From Sphingopyxis sp. USTB-05 (GTDB lineage: Bacteria; Pseudomonadota; Alphaproteobacteria; Sphingomonadales; Sphingomonadaceae): DNA of 64,000 bases. Below the pieces are notes generated by a model. The model made no database searches, was not told the origin of the DNA, and saw only the letters and a program-made list of their open reading frames with translations. Shown here in pieces: positions 1 through 9,105 of this stretch; position 1 is the first letter of the stretch; each line of letters starts with the position of its first letter. The stretch spans positions 4,337,001 through 4,401,000 of the forward strand of contig NZ_CP084712.1 of NCBI RefSeq assembly GCF_023822045.1, in the 5' to 3' direction. The translations under genes and the position numbers were made by a program.

Positions 1-727
1 CGGCTTCGAGATCGGCGGTGAGCACGGGGGCGGGGCTATAGGCGCCCATGCCGCCGGTGTTCGGGCCGACATCGCCGTCGCCAACGCGCTTGTGGTCCTG
101 CGCGCTGCCGAAGGCGATCACATCAGTGCCGTCGGAAAGCGCAAAGAAGCTCGCTTCCTCGCCGGTCATGAATTCCTCGATCACCACTTCGGCGCCCGCG
201 CTGCCGAAGGCGCCATCGAACATGTCGTCGATCGCGGCCTCTGCCTCTTCGCGCGTTTCGGCGATAATCACGCCCTTGCCTGCGGCGAGGCCGTCGGCCT
301 TGATCACGACGGGGATCGAAAAGCCTTCGAGAACCGCAAGCGCTTCCTCTGCCGACGTGCAGCGGACATAGGCGGCGGTCGGGATCGATGCGCGCGCGCA
401 GAGATCCTTGGTAAAGCCCTTCGAACCTTCGAGCCGCGCGGCGGCGGCCGACGGGCCGAAGGCGGGAATGCCGATTTCGCGGAGGCGGTCGGCAAGGCCG
501 GCGACCAGCGGGGCTTCGGGTCCGACGACGACGAAATCGATCGCGTGCGCCTTTACGAAGGCGATCAGGCCATCGATGTCATCGGCGGCGATCGCGACAC
601 ATTCGGCGTGCGCCTCGATCCCCGGGTTGCCCGGAGCGGCATAGAGCTTGGCGCAGCTTGGCGATTGTGCCAACTGCCAGCTGAGCGCATGTTCGCGGCC
701 CCCCGATCCGACCAGCAGGATATTCAT
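1..727 (-). CDS. purD: Phosphoribosylamine--glycine ligase (GAR synthetase), C-terminus beyond window
   Basis: Ligates glycine to 5-phosphoribosylamine with ATP in cytosolic de novo purine synthesis. The minus-strand reading starts [15 protein letters not shown], the family's N-terminal nucleotide-binding signature, and continues through [14 protein letters not shown] and the ATP-grasp stretch [14 protein letters not shown] to [14 protein letters not shown], all diagnostic for PurD. About 242 residues are visible of a usual ~420-430; the rest lies left of base 1. The ATG at 727 has AAGGGA just upstream and overlaps the divergent xseA start by two bases. Identity is secure. Confidence 0.97.
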   Translation of the reverse strand, partial: MNILLVGSGGREHALSWQLAQSPSCAKLYAAPGNPGIEAHAECVAIAADDIDGLIAFVKAHAIDFVVVGPEAPLVAGLADRLREIGIPAFGPSAAAARLEGSKGFTKDLCARASIPTAAYVRCTSAEEALAVLEGFSIPVVIKADGLAAGKGVIIAETREEAEAAIDDMFDGAFGSAGAEVVIEEFMTGEEASFFALSDGTDVIAFGSAQDHKRVGDGDVGPNTGGMGAYSPAPVLTADLEA

Positions 728-2159
728 GTCAGTCCCTTTTCCCGATACGGCGTCCGACGATGGCACCGAAGCGCGGCTGTTAGCCGAGGCTTCGCCGGGG
801 GACAATGCACCAGCCCTGTCGGTCAGCCAATTATCGGCGGCGATCAAGCGGACGGTCGAGGATGGCTTTGCGCGCGTGCGCGTGCGGGGTGAGTTGTCGG
901 GGACCAAGCGTGCGGCATCGGGGCATTTCTACGCGGCGCTGAAAGACGATAATGCGCTGATCGACATGGTGATGTGGAAGGGGCAGGCGGGTCGCCTCGC
1001 CTTTCGGCCCGAGGACGGGATCGAGGTGATCGCCACAGGCAAGCTCACGACCTATCCGGGCCGCTCCAAATATCAGCTTGTCGTCGATACGCTCGAGGTT
1101 GCGGGCGAAGGCGCGCTGATGCTGCTCTTCGAGAAATTGAAGGCGCGGCTTGGCGCCGAGGGGCTGTTCGACCGCGAGCGAAAATATGATCGGCTGCCCT
1201 ATCTGCCGCGAACGATCGGGGTCGTGACCTCACCGACCGGGGCGGTGATCCGCGATATCCTTCACCGGCTCGCCGACCGTTGCCCCACGCATGTCATCGT
1301 CTGGCCGGTGTTGGTGCAGGGCGACGGCGCGGCGGCCCAGGTCGCAAATGCGATCCGCGGCTTCGATGCGATTGACCCGGGCGGGCGAGTGCCGCGCCCC
1401 GACCTCGTCATCGTTGCGCGCGGCGGCGGGTCGATCGAGGATCTGTGGGCGTTCAATGAAGAGGTCGTCGTGCGCGCGATCGCCGATTGCCGCATTCCGA
1501 CGATCAGCGCGGTGGGGCACGAGACCGACGTGACGCTCGCCGACTATGCCGCCGACGTCCGCGCGCCGACCCCGACCGCGGCGGCCGAGATGGCGGTCCC
1601 GGTGCGCGCCGAACTCATCTCGCAGCTCGCGACCTGGAACGGGCGGATTATCGGCGCGGCGAACCGGCATCAGGCGCTGGCGGGCGAGCGGCTCACGGCG
1701 CTGGCGCGGCATTTGCCGAAGCGCGACGCGCTTTATGCGCCGCAGCGCCAGCGGCTCGACGATGCGGGCGACCGGCTCGACCGCAGCCAGCGCCACCGGC
1801 TGACGGTGATTTCGGAACGGCTCGCGACGCGCGGTGCCGCGATGCGGCCCGCGCTGCTGGCGCGGCGTTGGGATCGTGACCGGGCGCTGCTCGAAGGGCT
1901 GGGGCGGCTGCTCGACAGCCTTGACCCCCGCGCGTTGCTGTCGCGCGGCTATGCGATGGTGCGCGATGCGGGCGGTGCGATCGTGACCACCGCGGCCAAG
2001 GCGCGCGGCGCCGGGCATTTGCAGCTCCAATTCGCTGACGGCGAGGTGCCGGTCGCTGTCGGTGCGGGCGATGGCGCGCCGCCGCCCACGCCCACGCCCA
2101 AGCCGGTGCGCAAGCCTTCGCCGGCGGAGCCCAAACGGGGGCAGGGCGAGCTCTTCTGA
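726..2159 (+). CDS. xseA: Exodeoxyribonuclease VII large subunit
   Basis: Large catalytic subunit of ExoVII, which degrades single-stranded DNA to short oligonucleotides; it works with the small subunit XseB, which is not in this window. The 477-residue product has the N-terminal OB-fold ([18 protein letters not shown]...VRGELSG, residues about 30-125), then the conserved catalytic core with [35 protein letters not shown] and [16 protein letters not shown], and an Arg/Leu-rich helical C-terminus. I chose the ATG at 726 (MSVPFPD), with AGCAGG eight bases upstream, over an upstream in-frame start that would run antisense to the first codons of purD. The Pro-rich C-terminal tail (residues about 450-470) is an ordinary linker-like extension. 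Confidence 0.96.
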   Translation: MSVPFPDTASDDGTEARLLAEASPGDNAPALSVSQLSAAIKRTVEDGFARVRVRGELSGTKRAASGHFYAALKDDNALIDMVMWKGQAGRLAFRPEDGIEVIATGKLTTYPGRSKYQLVVDTLEVAGEGALMLLFEKLKARLGAEGLFDRERKYDRLPYLPRTIGVVTSPTGAVIRDILHRLADRCPTHVIVWPVLVQGDGAAAQVANAIRGFDAIDPGGRVPRPDLVIVARGGGSIEDLWAFNEEVVVRAIADCRIPTISAVGHETDVTLADYAADVRAPTPTAAAEMAVPVRAELISQLATWNGRIIGAANRHQALAGERLTALARHLPKRDALYAPQRQRLDDAGDRLDRSQRHRLTVISERLATRGAAMRPALLARRWDRDRALLEGLGRLLDSLDPRALLSRGYAMVRDAGGAIVTTAAKARGAGHLQLQFADGEVPVAVGAGDGAPPPTPTPKPVRKPSPAEPKRGQGELF

Positions 2160-2234
2160 GCTTCCGGGGGTGGCTGCGCGGCGCGATGCTGTTATAGTCG
2201 CGGGAAAGACGTAACGCCGAATGGATAGAGAATC

Positions 2235-2447
2235 ATGTTGATCGCCAGCCGCAACCGCCTTGCCCGTCTGCAGTACGGACCGAACGGTTTTCGCGTCCTC
2301 GCGCCCGGCGACCATGTGTTGTGCGCGGTGAGTGGCGCGCCGATCGGGCTCGACGAGCTGCGCTATTGGTCGGTCGCGCGGCAGGAGCCTTATGCCACTG
2401 CCGAGATTTCGGTGCAGGCCGAACTGGACGCCGCGCGCAAGGCATGA
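2235..2447 (+). CDS. DUF2093 domain protein
   Basis: A 70-residue protein of unknown function. The core (YGPNGFRVLAPGDHVLCAV, then SGAPIGLDELRYWSVARQE) matches the DUF2093 family as I know it from Alphaproteobacteria, where the gene commonly follows xseA. The Cys/Gly spacing around HVLCAVSGAPI resembles a small folded core, but it holds only one Cys, so it is not a zinc ribbon. The stop codon overlaps the ATG of the next gene (ATGA at 2444-2447), which suggests translational coupling with the M23 peptidase. Family call is good; function is unknown. Confidence 0.85.
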   Translation: MLIASRNRLARLQYGPNGFRVLAPGDHVLCAVSGAPIGLDELRYWSVARQEPYATAEISVQAELDAARKA

Positions 2448-3376
2448 GCTTTGTGAGGGACTGGCGACGGCATGGGGCGGCGCTGACGCTGATGGTCGTT
2501 GCTGCCGGATGCGTTCCGGCCGCCGAAACGGACGCCCGGCCCGCGCCGCGCCCCGCGGCCCAGCCCGTAACGCCGCCATCCTCTCCGCCCGCGCCGTCCC
2601 GCGCGCCGGTTCGTGCAGATTTCGCATTGGCCGGTCTTGCCGAACAGGGCGCAGTGATGGTCGGAAAGGTGCCGAGCGACACGCGCGCGCTCACGCTCGA
2701 CGGCAAGGCAATTCCCGTCGCGGCCGATGGCGGCTTCCTGATCGCTTTCGACCGCGACGCTCCGACCAGCGCGCGGCTCGTTGCGACGCTGGGCGACGGG
2801 CGCACGGTCGAACGCCCCATCGTGGTTGCGCCCGGAAGCTGGCGGTTGGAGCATATCAACGCGCCTTATCGGGGCAGCGCGGCGAGCGACGCCGATTTCG
2901 AACGGCGCCGGCCGGCCGAGCTCGCCCAGATCGCCGCGGCGCGCAACATGGAGGTCGTATCCGACGGCTGGCGTCAGACGTTCCGCTGGCCAGTCACCGG
3001 CCGCCTGTCGGGCTTCTTCGGCGCGCAACGTATTTATCAGGGCAAGCCCGGCACCTATCACAGCGGCACCGACGTTGCGGTCCCGGCCGGAACACCGTTC
3101 GTCGCACCCGCCGACGGGGTTGTCGTGCTCGCTGCCACCGCCCCATTCACCCTTGAGGGCAATTTGCTGATCGTCGACCATGGCATGGGGTTGTCGAGCG
3201 CTTTCCTCCATTGCCAGCGGCTCGACGTGAAAGTCGGCGACCGGGTTGTTCAGGGGCAGCAACTCGGTACGGTCGGGCGGACGGGGCGCGCGACGGGGCC
3301 ACATATGCACTGGGGGTTGAAGTGGCGCGATACCCGCCTCGATCCCGGAAAACTCGCGGGTCCCATCGGCACTTGA
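2444..3376 (+). CDS. M23-family metallopeptidase, predicted lipoprotein
   Basis: A 310-residue protein with an N-terminal lipoprotein signal (hydrophobic stretch ending AAGC, Cys23), a Pro/Ala-rich linker and a C-terminal LytM/M23 domain. The zinc-site motifs HSGTD (H-x3-D) and HMHW (H-x-H) are both intact, so it is probably an active peptidoglycan endopeptidase rather than a degenerate EnvC/NlpD-type activator. The middle domain (VRADFALAGLAEQGAVMVG...) is the region that usually precedes M23 in such lipoproteins. The start at 2444 overlaps the DUF2093 stop by four bases; the longer upstream reading lies in the DUF2093 frame shadow and lacks a signal sequence. Predicted to act in the periplasm on cell-wall peptides. 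Confidence 0.9.
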   Translation: MSFVRDWRRHGAALTLMVVAAGCVPAAETDARPAPRPAAQPVTPPSSPPAPSRAPVRADFALAGLAEQGAVMVGKVPSDTRALTLDGKAIPVAADGGFLIAFDRDAPTSARLVATLGDGRTVERPIVVAPGSWRLEHINAPYRGSAASDADFERRRPAELAQIAAARNMEVVSDGWRQTFRWPVTGRLSGFFGAQRIYQGKPGTYHSGTDVAVPAGTPFVAPADGVVVLAATAPFTLEGNLLIVDHGMGLSSAFLHCQRLDVKVGDRVVQGQQLGTVGRTGRATGPHMHWGLKWRDTRLDPGKLAGPIGT

Positions 3377-3641
3377 TACTGGCAAGGTTGCCGCCGAATT
3401 CGTAACCGATGAAACAAAATGTCGCGAAAGCGGCCCTTTTCGCGCATTGTGTTTCGCCGTCTGCCTCGCTTGTTGCAAATACGTCACAATGGCCTTTGAA
3501 ACGACGGAAAGCGGCGGGAATTCCCTTTACTCACGATGAACGAACAGTCATCCCGCACGCTATCGGGGCATTTACGTGGCGACTTTTGTCGTCGCGTCGG
3601 GGGTCCAGGTAGTTCATCCATCAGTAGCAAGGGACTGCACT

Positions 3642-6623
3642 GTGAAGAAAACTCAATATTCAAAGCTGAAGCTCGGCGCCGCGCCGCTCGTTATGAGCGT
3701 GGCGCTGGTTTCGGCTCCTGCCTTCGCGCAGAACGCGCCGGCGGAAGACACCGCCACCACCGGCGAAATCGTCGTCACCGGCACGCTGATTCGTAACCCG
3801 AATCTCGAAAGCTCGTCGCCCGTCGCCGTGATCGGCGCGGACGAAGTCGCGCTTCGCCAGACCAACAACGCCGAACAGCTCCTCCGCGAACTGCCGGGCG
3901 TGACGCCGAACCTTGGCGGCAACGTCAACAACGGCACCGTCGGCAGCGCACGCGTCGACCTTCGCGGCCTTGGCGCGAACCGTAACATCGTCCTTCTTGA
4001 CTCGCAGCGCCTCGCGCCGTCGAGCTTCTCGGGCATCGTCGACCTTAACAACATCCCCGTCGCGCTGATCGAACGCGTCGACGTCCTGACCGGCGGCGCT
4101 TCGACCAGCTATGGTGCGGACGCTGTCTCGGGTGTTGTGAACTTCGTCACGAAGCAAGATTTCGCCGGCCTTGACGCCGTCATCAGCGAACAGATCAGCG
4201 AACGTGGCGACACCAACGTGTTCCGCGCCGACCTCGTCCTTGGCGCGAACTTCGACGATGGTCGCGGTAACGCCGTGCTGGCGCTCAGCTATCAGGAAGC
4301 CGACCCGCTCTATTTCGGTGCGCGTCCCTTCGGTGAATTCACCCTCTCGTCGGCAACCGGCGTGGCTTCGGGTGACTCGTTCACCTCGTCGCCGACCGGT
4401 ATTTCGACTGCGACCGACGATTTCCAGATTGCGCCCGATGGCTCGAGCCTCGTGCCCTTCTACAACGCGTTCAACTTCAACCCGTTCAACGTCTACACGA
4501 CGCCGTTCGAGCGTTTCAGCTTCTACGGTAAGGCGCGTTACGAAGTTTCGGACAAGCTGGAAGTTTATGCCCGCGGCCTCTTCTCGAAGAACCGCGTCAG
4601 CTCGATCATCGCAGCTTCGGGTATCTTCGGCACCGCCGGTCTGACCGTTCCGGGCCAGAACCCCTATCTGAACTCGACGATCCGTAACCAGCTTTGCGGC
4701 TTCGCCGGCATCGCCCTGGGTCCGACGTGCGACAACAATCCCGCCATTCCGCTGCAGACGGTGTATCGCCGCTCGGTGGAACTCGGGCCGCGCATCAGCG
4801 AATATGTCACGACCTTCTTCGACTATTCGGCTGGCCTGAAATATTCGTTCAACGACTCGCTGAAGCTCGACGTCTATGGTTCGTACGGTGAAAGCGAAAA
4901 CGCCGAAACCCGCACGGGCTATGTGGCGAACTCGCGCGTCCAGCAGGCGCTGAACGCGACCAACACCACGACCTGCCAGAACACGTCGAACGGCTGCGTT
5001 CCGCTCAACCTGTTCGGTCCGCAGGGCAGCATCACGCCGGAAATGGGCGCGTTCATCGGCGGCATCACCAGCACGATCGTCAACCGCACCTCGCTGGCGC
5101 AGGTCCATGGCGTTCTGTCGGGCGACTTCGGCGGCGCGACCGTGCCATGGGCATCGGAACCGGTTTCGTTCGCAGTTGGCGGCGAATATCGCAACTACAC
5201 CGCACAGCGCGCGCCCGATAACCTGGCCTCGATCCCGGGTGAACTCGGCGGTGCCGGCGGCGCGATCCTTCCGCTCGACGGCGGCTTCGACGTCAAGGAA
5301 GCGTTCGGCGAACTTATCGTTCCGCTCGTTTCGGATAAGCCCTTCTTCGACGAACTGACCTTCGAAGCGGGTATCCGTTATTCGAAGTACAAGATCGACG
5401 CAGCGGGCGATCCGAAGTTCAACGCGACCACTTACAAGTTCGGTTTGAACTGGTCGCCGGCTGATGCGATCAAGTTCCGCGGTAACTTCCAGCGCGCGGT
5501 TCGCGCCCCGAACATCGGCGAACTCTTCGCACCGGTGGCAACGGGCCTGACCAACCTGCTGGTCGATCCTTGCGCCGGCGCGGCTCCGACCACCAATGCC
5601 AACCTGGCAGCGGTCTGCATTGCCCAGGGTGCGCCGCTGGCCTCGATCGGTTCGATCCAGAACCCCAGCGCGGGACAGGCAAACGCAACGGGCGGCGGCA
5701 ACCCGACCCTGCGTCCGGAAAAGTCGGACTCCTACTCGTTCGGTGTCGTGCTTCGCCCGCAGGATCTGATCAGCGGTCTCACCGTCACCTTGGATTACTA
5801 CAACATCAAGGTGAAGGACGCGATCACGGCCGCAACGCCGGGTGACGTTATCGGGGCATGCTTCGGCAACATCACGGCTGCTTCGGCTACCGATCCGGCC
5901 TGTACGGGTATCCGTCGTAACGCGATCAACGGTCGCCTCAGCGGTACCTCGACGGCGGCGAACCCGATCCCGGGTCTGCCGACGCCGCTCACCAACAACG
6001 GCCGCCTCTGGACCGACGGTATCGACCTTACGGTCAACTACCGCACCGACCTTGGCTTTGCCGAACTGCAGCTGAACTTCGCTGGTAACTATACCATGAG
6101 CTCGAAGTTCCAGGCGTCGCCGGGTTCGTTCGCACGCGAGTGCACGGGCTACTACAGCACGAACTGCGGTATCTCGAACGGTCTGACCGTCGGTTCGCTG
6201 CAGCCCGAATTGTCGTGGACCCAGCGTACGACCCTCTCGTTCGACAAGATCGATATCTCGCTCCTGTGGCGCCATATCGACGGCATGAAGTATGAAGGTC
6301 AGGCCAGCGATTATCTCGATCGCGGCTTCACCGACGCCTCGCGCAACCTGTTCAGCGGCACCATCACGGGCCGTGGCGAACTGGTTGGTCGCCAGGTCAA
6401 CTTCAACCGCATCAAGTCGTACGATTATTTCGACCTGACGGCGCGCTTCGCTTTCTCGGACAATGTTGACCTGACCCTGTCGGCGTTCAACCTGTTCGAC
6501 AAGCAGCCCCCGATCGTCGGTTCGAGTGCCGGTTCGACCTCGTTCAACGGCGGCAACACCTATCCGTCGACGTACGACACGATCGGTCGCCGCTACGCTG
6601 CTTCGGTGCACTTCAAGTTCTGA
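3642..6623 (+). CDS. TonB-dependent outer-membrane receptor
   Basis: A 993-residue TonB-dependent receptor. GTG start at 3642 after AAGGGA gives MKKTQYSKLKLGAAPL and a Sec signal ending APAFAQ; the longer upstream reading has no signal at its front. A TonB-box-like EIVVTG follows the signal, then the plug domain (LRELPGVTPNLGG, VDLRGLGANRNIVLLD, GGASTSYGADAVSGVVNFVT), and a beta-barrel ending in aromatic Phe (VHFKF). Codon choice (TTC, AAC, GGT, CGT) looks biased as in highly expressed genes and differs from the neighbours. Substrate is unknown. It is followed by a strong terminator and sits beside two sulfotransferases and a TPR-hydroxylase that may act on its ligand or on the receptor itself (inference). 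Confidence 0.94.
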   Translation: MKKTQYSKLKLGAAPLVMSVALVSAPAFAQNAPAEDTATTGEIVVTGTLIRNPNLESSSPVAVIGADEVALRQTNNAEQLLRELPGVTPNLGGNVNNGTVGSARVDLRGLGANRNIVLLDSQRLAPSSFSGIVDLNNIPVALIERVDVLTGGASTSYGADAVSGVVNFVTKQDFAGLDAVISEQISERGDTNVFRADLVLGANFDDGRGNAVLALSYQEADPLYFGARPFGEFTLSSATGVASGDSFTSSPTGISTATDDFQIAPDGSSLVPFYNAFNFNPFNVYTTPFERFSFYGKARYEVSDKLEVYARGLFSKNRVSSIIAASGIFGTAGLTVPGQNPYLNSTIRNQLCGFAGIALGPTCDNNPAIPLQTVYRRSVELGPRISEYVTTFFDYSAGLKYSFNDSLKLDVYGSYGESENAETRTGYVANSRVQQALNATNTTTCQNTSNGCVPLNLFGPQGSITPEMGAFIGGITSTIVNRTSLAQVHGVLSGDFGGATVPWASEPVSFAVGGEYRNYTAQRAPDNLASIPGELGGAGGAILPLDGGFDVKEAFGELIVPLVSDKPFFDELTFEAGIRYSKYKIDAAGDPKFNATTYKFGLNWSPADAIKFRGNFQRAVRAPNIGELFAPVATGLTNLLVDPCAGAAPTTNANLAAVCIAQGAPLASIGSIQNPSAGQANATGGGNPTLRPEKSDSYSFGVVLRPQDLISGLTVTLDYYNIKVKDAITAATPGDVIGACFGNITAASATDPACTGIRRNAINGRLSGTSTAANPIPGLPTPLTNNGRLWTDGIDLTVNYRTDLGFAELQLNFAGNYTMSSKFQASPGSFARECTGYYSTNCGISNGLTVGSLQPELSWTQRTTLSFDKIDISLLWRHIDGMKYEGQASDYLDRGFTDASRNLFSGTITGRGELVGRQVNFNRIKSYDYFDLTARFAFSDNVDLTLSAFNLFDKQPPIVGSSAGSTSFNGGNTYPSTYDTIGRRYAASVHFKF

Positions 6624-6647
6624 TCCGCACCGATCGGACGAAAAAGG

Positions 6648-6679
6648 ATGGGGCGGTCTTCGGACCGCCCCATTTTTTT
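6648..6679 (+). terminator. Rho-independent terminator after the TonB receptor
   Basis: An 11-bp perfect stem (6648-6658 with 6663-6673) closed by a cTTCGg tetraloop and followed by seven T. It lies 24 bases after the receptor stop. Because the stem is also flanked by A residues upstream it could terminate the convergent sulfotransferase transcript as well. Confidence 0.93.
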
Positions 6680-6714
6680 GTGCCGACTATTTTATCGAAG
6701 GCTGTGGTGGAGGA

Positions 6715-7713
6715 TTAGCCGAGCAACGGCGCGGGCAATGCCATGTCGATGCCCGCCGATGCCGCGACGGCCTCGGCCCAACTGCTGACCTTCTCGATCT
6801 CGTCGGCATGAAGCGCCTCGGCGGCGGTCTGGTCCGCGGCGCGCTGGCCGCTCGCAAAGGCCTTTCCGCTCTTTGAATCGCGCGCGAAGACGTCGGCGAC
6901 GGTCGACGCAATTTGCGCCTCGGTCAGCGCAATCCCGAACAGGCTGGCCAGCGCCGCAAATGCTTCGCCGGGCCGAGCGACCAGCGTCTCGCTGTCGAGT
7001 GTCCGGATCCGGTCGGGCCATTTCCGCGCCATGTCGCTGAACAGGCGATGCTGCGCCAGCCAGCCGACGGCTGCAGCCTGAAGATCGGTGTGCAACAGAT
7101 AGTCGCGCGGTTCGAAACCCAGGTCGACCATGCCCTCGGCGAGTTGGCGCGAGAGTAGTTCGCGAACCCACAGCCGCCCCCACATGCCCTTTCGGGCGAT
7201 CGATCCGAGAAAGAGCCGCAGCGGCGCGTGGAGCAGCACGGCCTTTGCCTCGGGGCGGATCGACAGGAGTGCCGTGGCAAGGCCGTTGACGACATTCGAT
7301 GGCTTGATGACGGTCGCTTCGCCCTCGACGAACGGACGCGCAAGCAGTTGGAGCGCGCTGTCGGTGACCATGCCGATCTCTGCCGGGTTGCCGCCGCGAT
7401 GTCGCCAGCCGACCATGTCGTTCAATATCTGCGGCTCGCTTAGCGAATGGGCGGCACCGGGAATGTCAAAAGCCTGTGCGAGCAGGGTCGAACAGCAATA
7501 GGCCGAATGAAAGATGAAATGCGTTTGCGACGCGCCGCGCGCTGCCGCCAGCGCATCGCCGCGCTTCCATATCGTCGGGGCGTCGGTCGCTTCCAGATAT
7601 TCGTCGGTCAGGAACGGCACCGAACGGCGCAGCGCGCGCGGCGCGCTCACAAAATGGACGGCGTCATTCCCTTCGTCATAACGGTGGGCAAGCCATTCCG
7701 GCGTCATCTTCAT
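6715..7713 (-). CDS. Sulfotransferase-like protein
   Basis: A 332-residue protein. Residues about 66-80 read FIFHSAYCCSTLLAQAFD, a P-loop-like 5'-phosphosulfate-binding motif as in the sulfotransferase superfamily, with a later Ser/Arg region near LSEPQILNDMVG. The remainder is helical. Such enzymes move a sulfuryl group from PAPS to hydroxyl or amine acceptors; the acceptor is not evident here. It is convergent with the receptor gene and divergent from the TPR-hydroxylase gene across a 111-base gap that holds a short palindrome. Several bacterial members are annotated only as 'sulfotransferase family', so catalytic activity is inferred. A second, different sulfotransferase follows at 9106-10584. 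Confidence 0.78.
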   Translation of the reverse strand: MKMTPEWLAHRYDEGNDAVHFVSAPRALRRSVPFLTDEYLEATDAPTIWKRGDALAAARGASQTHFIFHSAYCCSTLLAQAFDIPGAAHSLSEPQILNDMVGWRHRGGNPAEIGMVTDSALQLLARPFVEGEATVIKPSNVVNGLATALLSIRPEAKAVLLHAPLRLFLGSIARKGMWGRLWVRELLSRQLAEGMVDLGFEPRDYLLHTDLQAAAVGWLAQHRLFSDMARKWPDRIRTLDSETLVARPGEAFAALASLFGIALTEAQIASTVADVFARDSKSGKAFASGQRAADQTAAEALHADEIEKVSSWAEAVAASAGIDMALPAPLLG

Positions 7714-7730
7714 TTGTCCCTTTCGCCGGC

Positions 7731-7746
7731 ACCCAATGCCTTGGGT
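7731..7746. promoter_or_regulatory. 16-bp palindrome between divergent sulfotransferase and hydroxylase genes
   Basis: ACCCAA-N4-TTGGGT, perfect six-base arms, placed 18 bases before the minus-strand sulfotransferase start and 79 bases before the hydroxylase start. Position and symmetry fit a repressor or activator operator shared by the two genes. No family match recognised. Confidence 0.35.
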
Positions 7747-7824
7747 TCCGTCTGCAACGATATCGCCCCTGCTTCAACAGTCGCCTTCGCTTGCGCCCGC
7801 GCGGCTAGTGGATTAGCCGGTCCT

Positions 7825-9087
7825 ATGACCATCGATATCCAAGCGATCGAACAGGTGCTGGCGACCGCCATACAGGCGCGGCAACGCGGCGATGCGGCAG
7901 CCGAACGTCAGATTCTCGACGACGCCCTGGCGCAATATTCCACGGATCCGCGGCTGCACAACGCACGCGGAATGCGCGCGCTCGCCGACGGCGATTCCGG
8001 ACAGGCGCAGGCGAGTTTCGCCGCCGCCGCCGCCGCCGATCCGAAAGAGCCGGCGCTGTGGCTGAACCTTGCGACCGCGTGCCGTGCGGCCGGCGATGAC
8101 GAGGGTGAGCGGCGGGCGCTGCAAAGCGCGCTCGATATCGATCGCCGGCATTTCATCGCGCTGCTCCGCATCGCCGAACTGCACGAGCGGCTGGGCGAGG
8201 AAGCCGAGGCGGCACAGCGGTGGAGCAATATCGTGCAGATGGCGAGCGCGATGACCGAGCGGCCGCCGCGCGTCGAAGAGGCGCTGCAGCATGGACGCGC
8301 CTTCCTCGAACGCCACAATGGCGCGATCGCCGACGCCGTCGACCGCGAACTGGGTGCCGAGCTGGCCGCCATGGGCGCGGCGGGGCGCCGCTTCACCGCC
8401 TGTGTCGACAACAGCCTCGGCCGCCGCCGCATCTATCAGAACGAATGCGCGGGTCTTTTCTATCCGTTCCTGCCCGCCGACGAATTTTTCGACCGGTCGC
8501 ATTTTCCATGGTTCGCCGAAATCGAGGCGCGCACCGACGCCATTCGCGGCGAGGCGCTGGCGCTGCTCGCAAACGGCAATGACGCGATCCGGCCCTATGT
8601 TCGGCAGGAGCCCGGCACGCCCGAGAATAAATGGTCGACGCTCGACAATTCGCTGAACTGGAGCGCCTGCTTCCTATGGGAATATGGCGAGAAGAATGAG
8701 AGTGTCTGCGCACTTTGCCCCGAAACGGCGGCCGCGCTCGACGCGATCCCGCAGAACCGCGTTCCGGGCAAGGCGCCGTCGGCCTTTTTCTCAATCCTGA
8801 AACCGGGCGCGCATATTCCGCCGCACACTGGCGTCACCAATACGCGCGCGATCGTCCATTTGCCGCTGGTGGTTCCGTCCGATTGTAGCTTTCGCGTGGG
8901 CGGCGAGACGCGCGAATGGCGTGTCGGCGAGGCGTTCGCCTTCGACGACACGATCGAGCATGAGGCGTGGAATCGCAGCGCCGAGCCGCGCGTCGTGCTG
9001 ATCCTCGACGTCTGGAATCCCTATTTGTCGTCGGCGGAGCAGGATCTGCTCGCACGCTTTTTCGACATTACCTCGCGCGATCGCTAG
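7825..9087 (+). CDS. TPR-containing aspartyl/asparaginyl beta-hydroxylase
   Basis: A 420-residue protein. The N-terminal half (residues about 1-150) is a run of TPR-type helical pairs (RQRGDAAAERQILDDALAQY, DPRLHNARGMRAL, AALWLNLATACRAAGDDEG). The C-terminal half is an Asp/Asn hydroxylase (PF05118-type, 2-oxoglutarate/Fe(II)) domain: HIPPHTGVTNTRAIVHLPL, then the second iron-ligand region DDTIEHEAWNRS and a downstream Arg in EPRVVLILDVWNP. ATG at 7825 was chosen; the long upstream reading is unrelated to the family and crosses the divergent promoter region. The substrate is unknown. TPRs suggest it binds a protein or peptide. It converges on the TPR-sulfotransferase with an 18-base gap. Confidence 0.88.
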   Translation: MTIDIQAIEQVLATAIQARQRGDAAAERQILDDALAQYSTDPRLHNARGMRALADGDSGQAQASFAAAAAADPKEPALWLNLATACRAAGDDEGERRALQSALDIDRRHFIALLRIAELHERLGEEAEAAQRWSNIVQMASAMTERPPRVEEALQHGRAFLERHNGAIADAVDRELGAELAAMGAAGRRFTACVDNSLGRRRIYQNECAGLFYPFLPADEFFDRSHFPWFAEIEARTDAIRGEALALLANGNDAIRPYVRQEPGTPENKWSTLDNSLNWSACFLWEYGEKNESVCALCPETAAALDAIPQNRVPGKAPSAFFSILKPGAHIPPHTGVTNTRAIVHLPLVVPSDCSFRVGGETREWRVGEAFAFDDTIEHEAWNRSAEPRVVLILDVWNPYLSSAEQDLLARFFDITSRDR

Positions 9088-9105
9088 GCTTCCCTTGCCG
9101 GACCT

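Noticed and set aside
3660..6611. 983-residue antisense ORF across the TonB receptor
   Set aside because: It is the mirror of a highly expressed receptor with strong codon bias; composition is Arg/Val-rich with no domain or signal. Same for the large antisense readings over NAT/TauD (30156-31886), dxs (44154-46190), ileS (48344-50332) and thiC (39171-40880).
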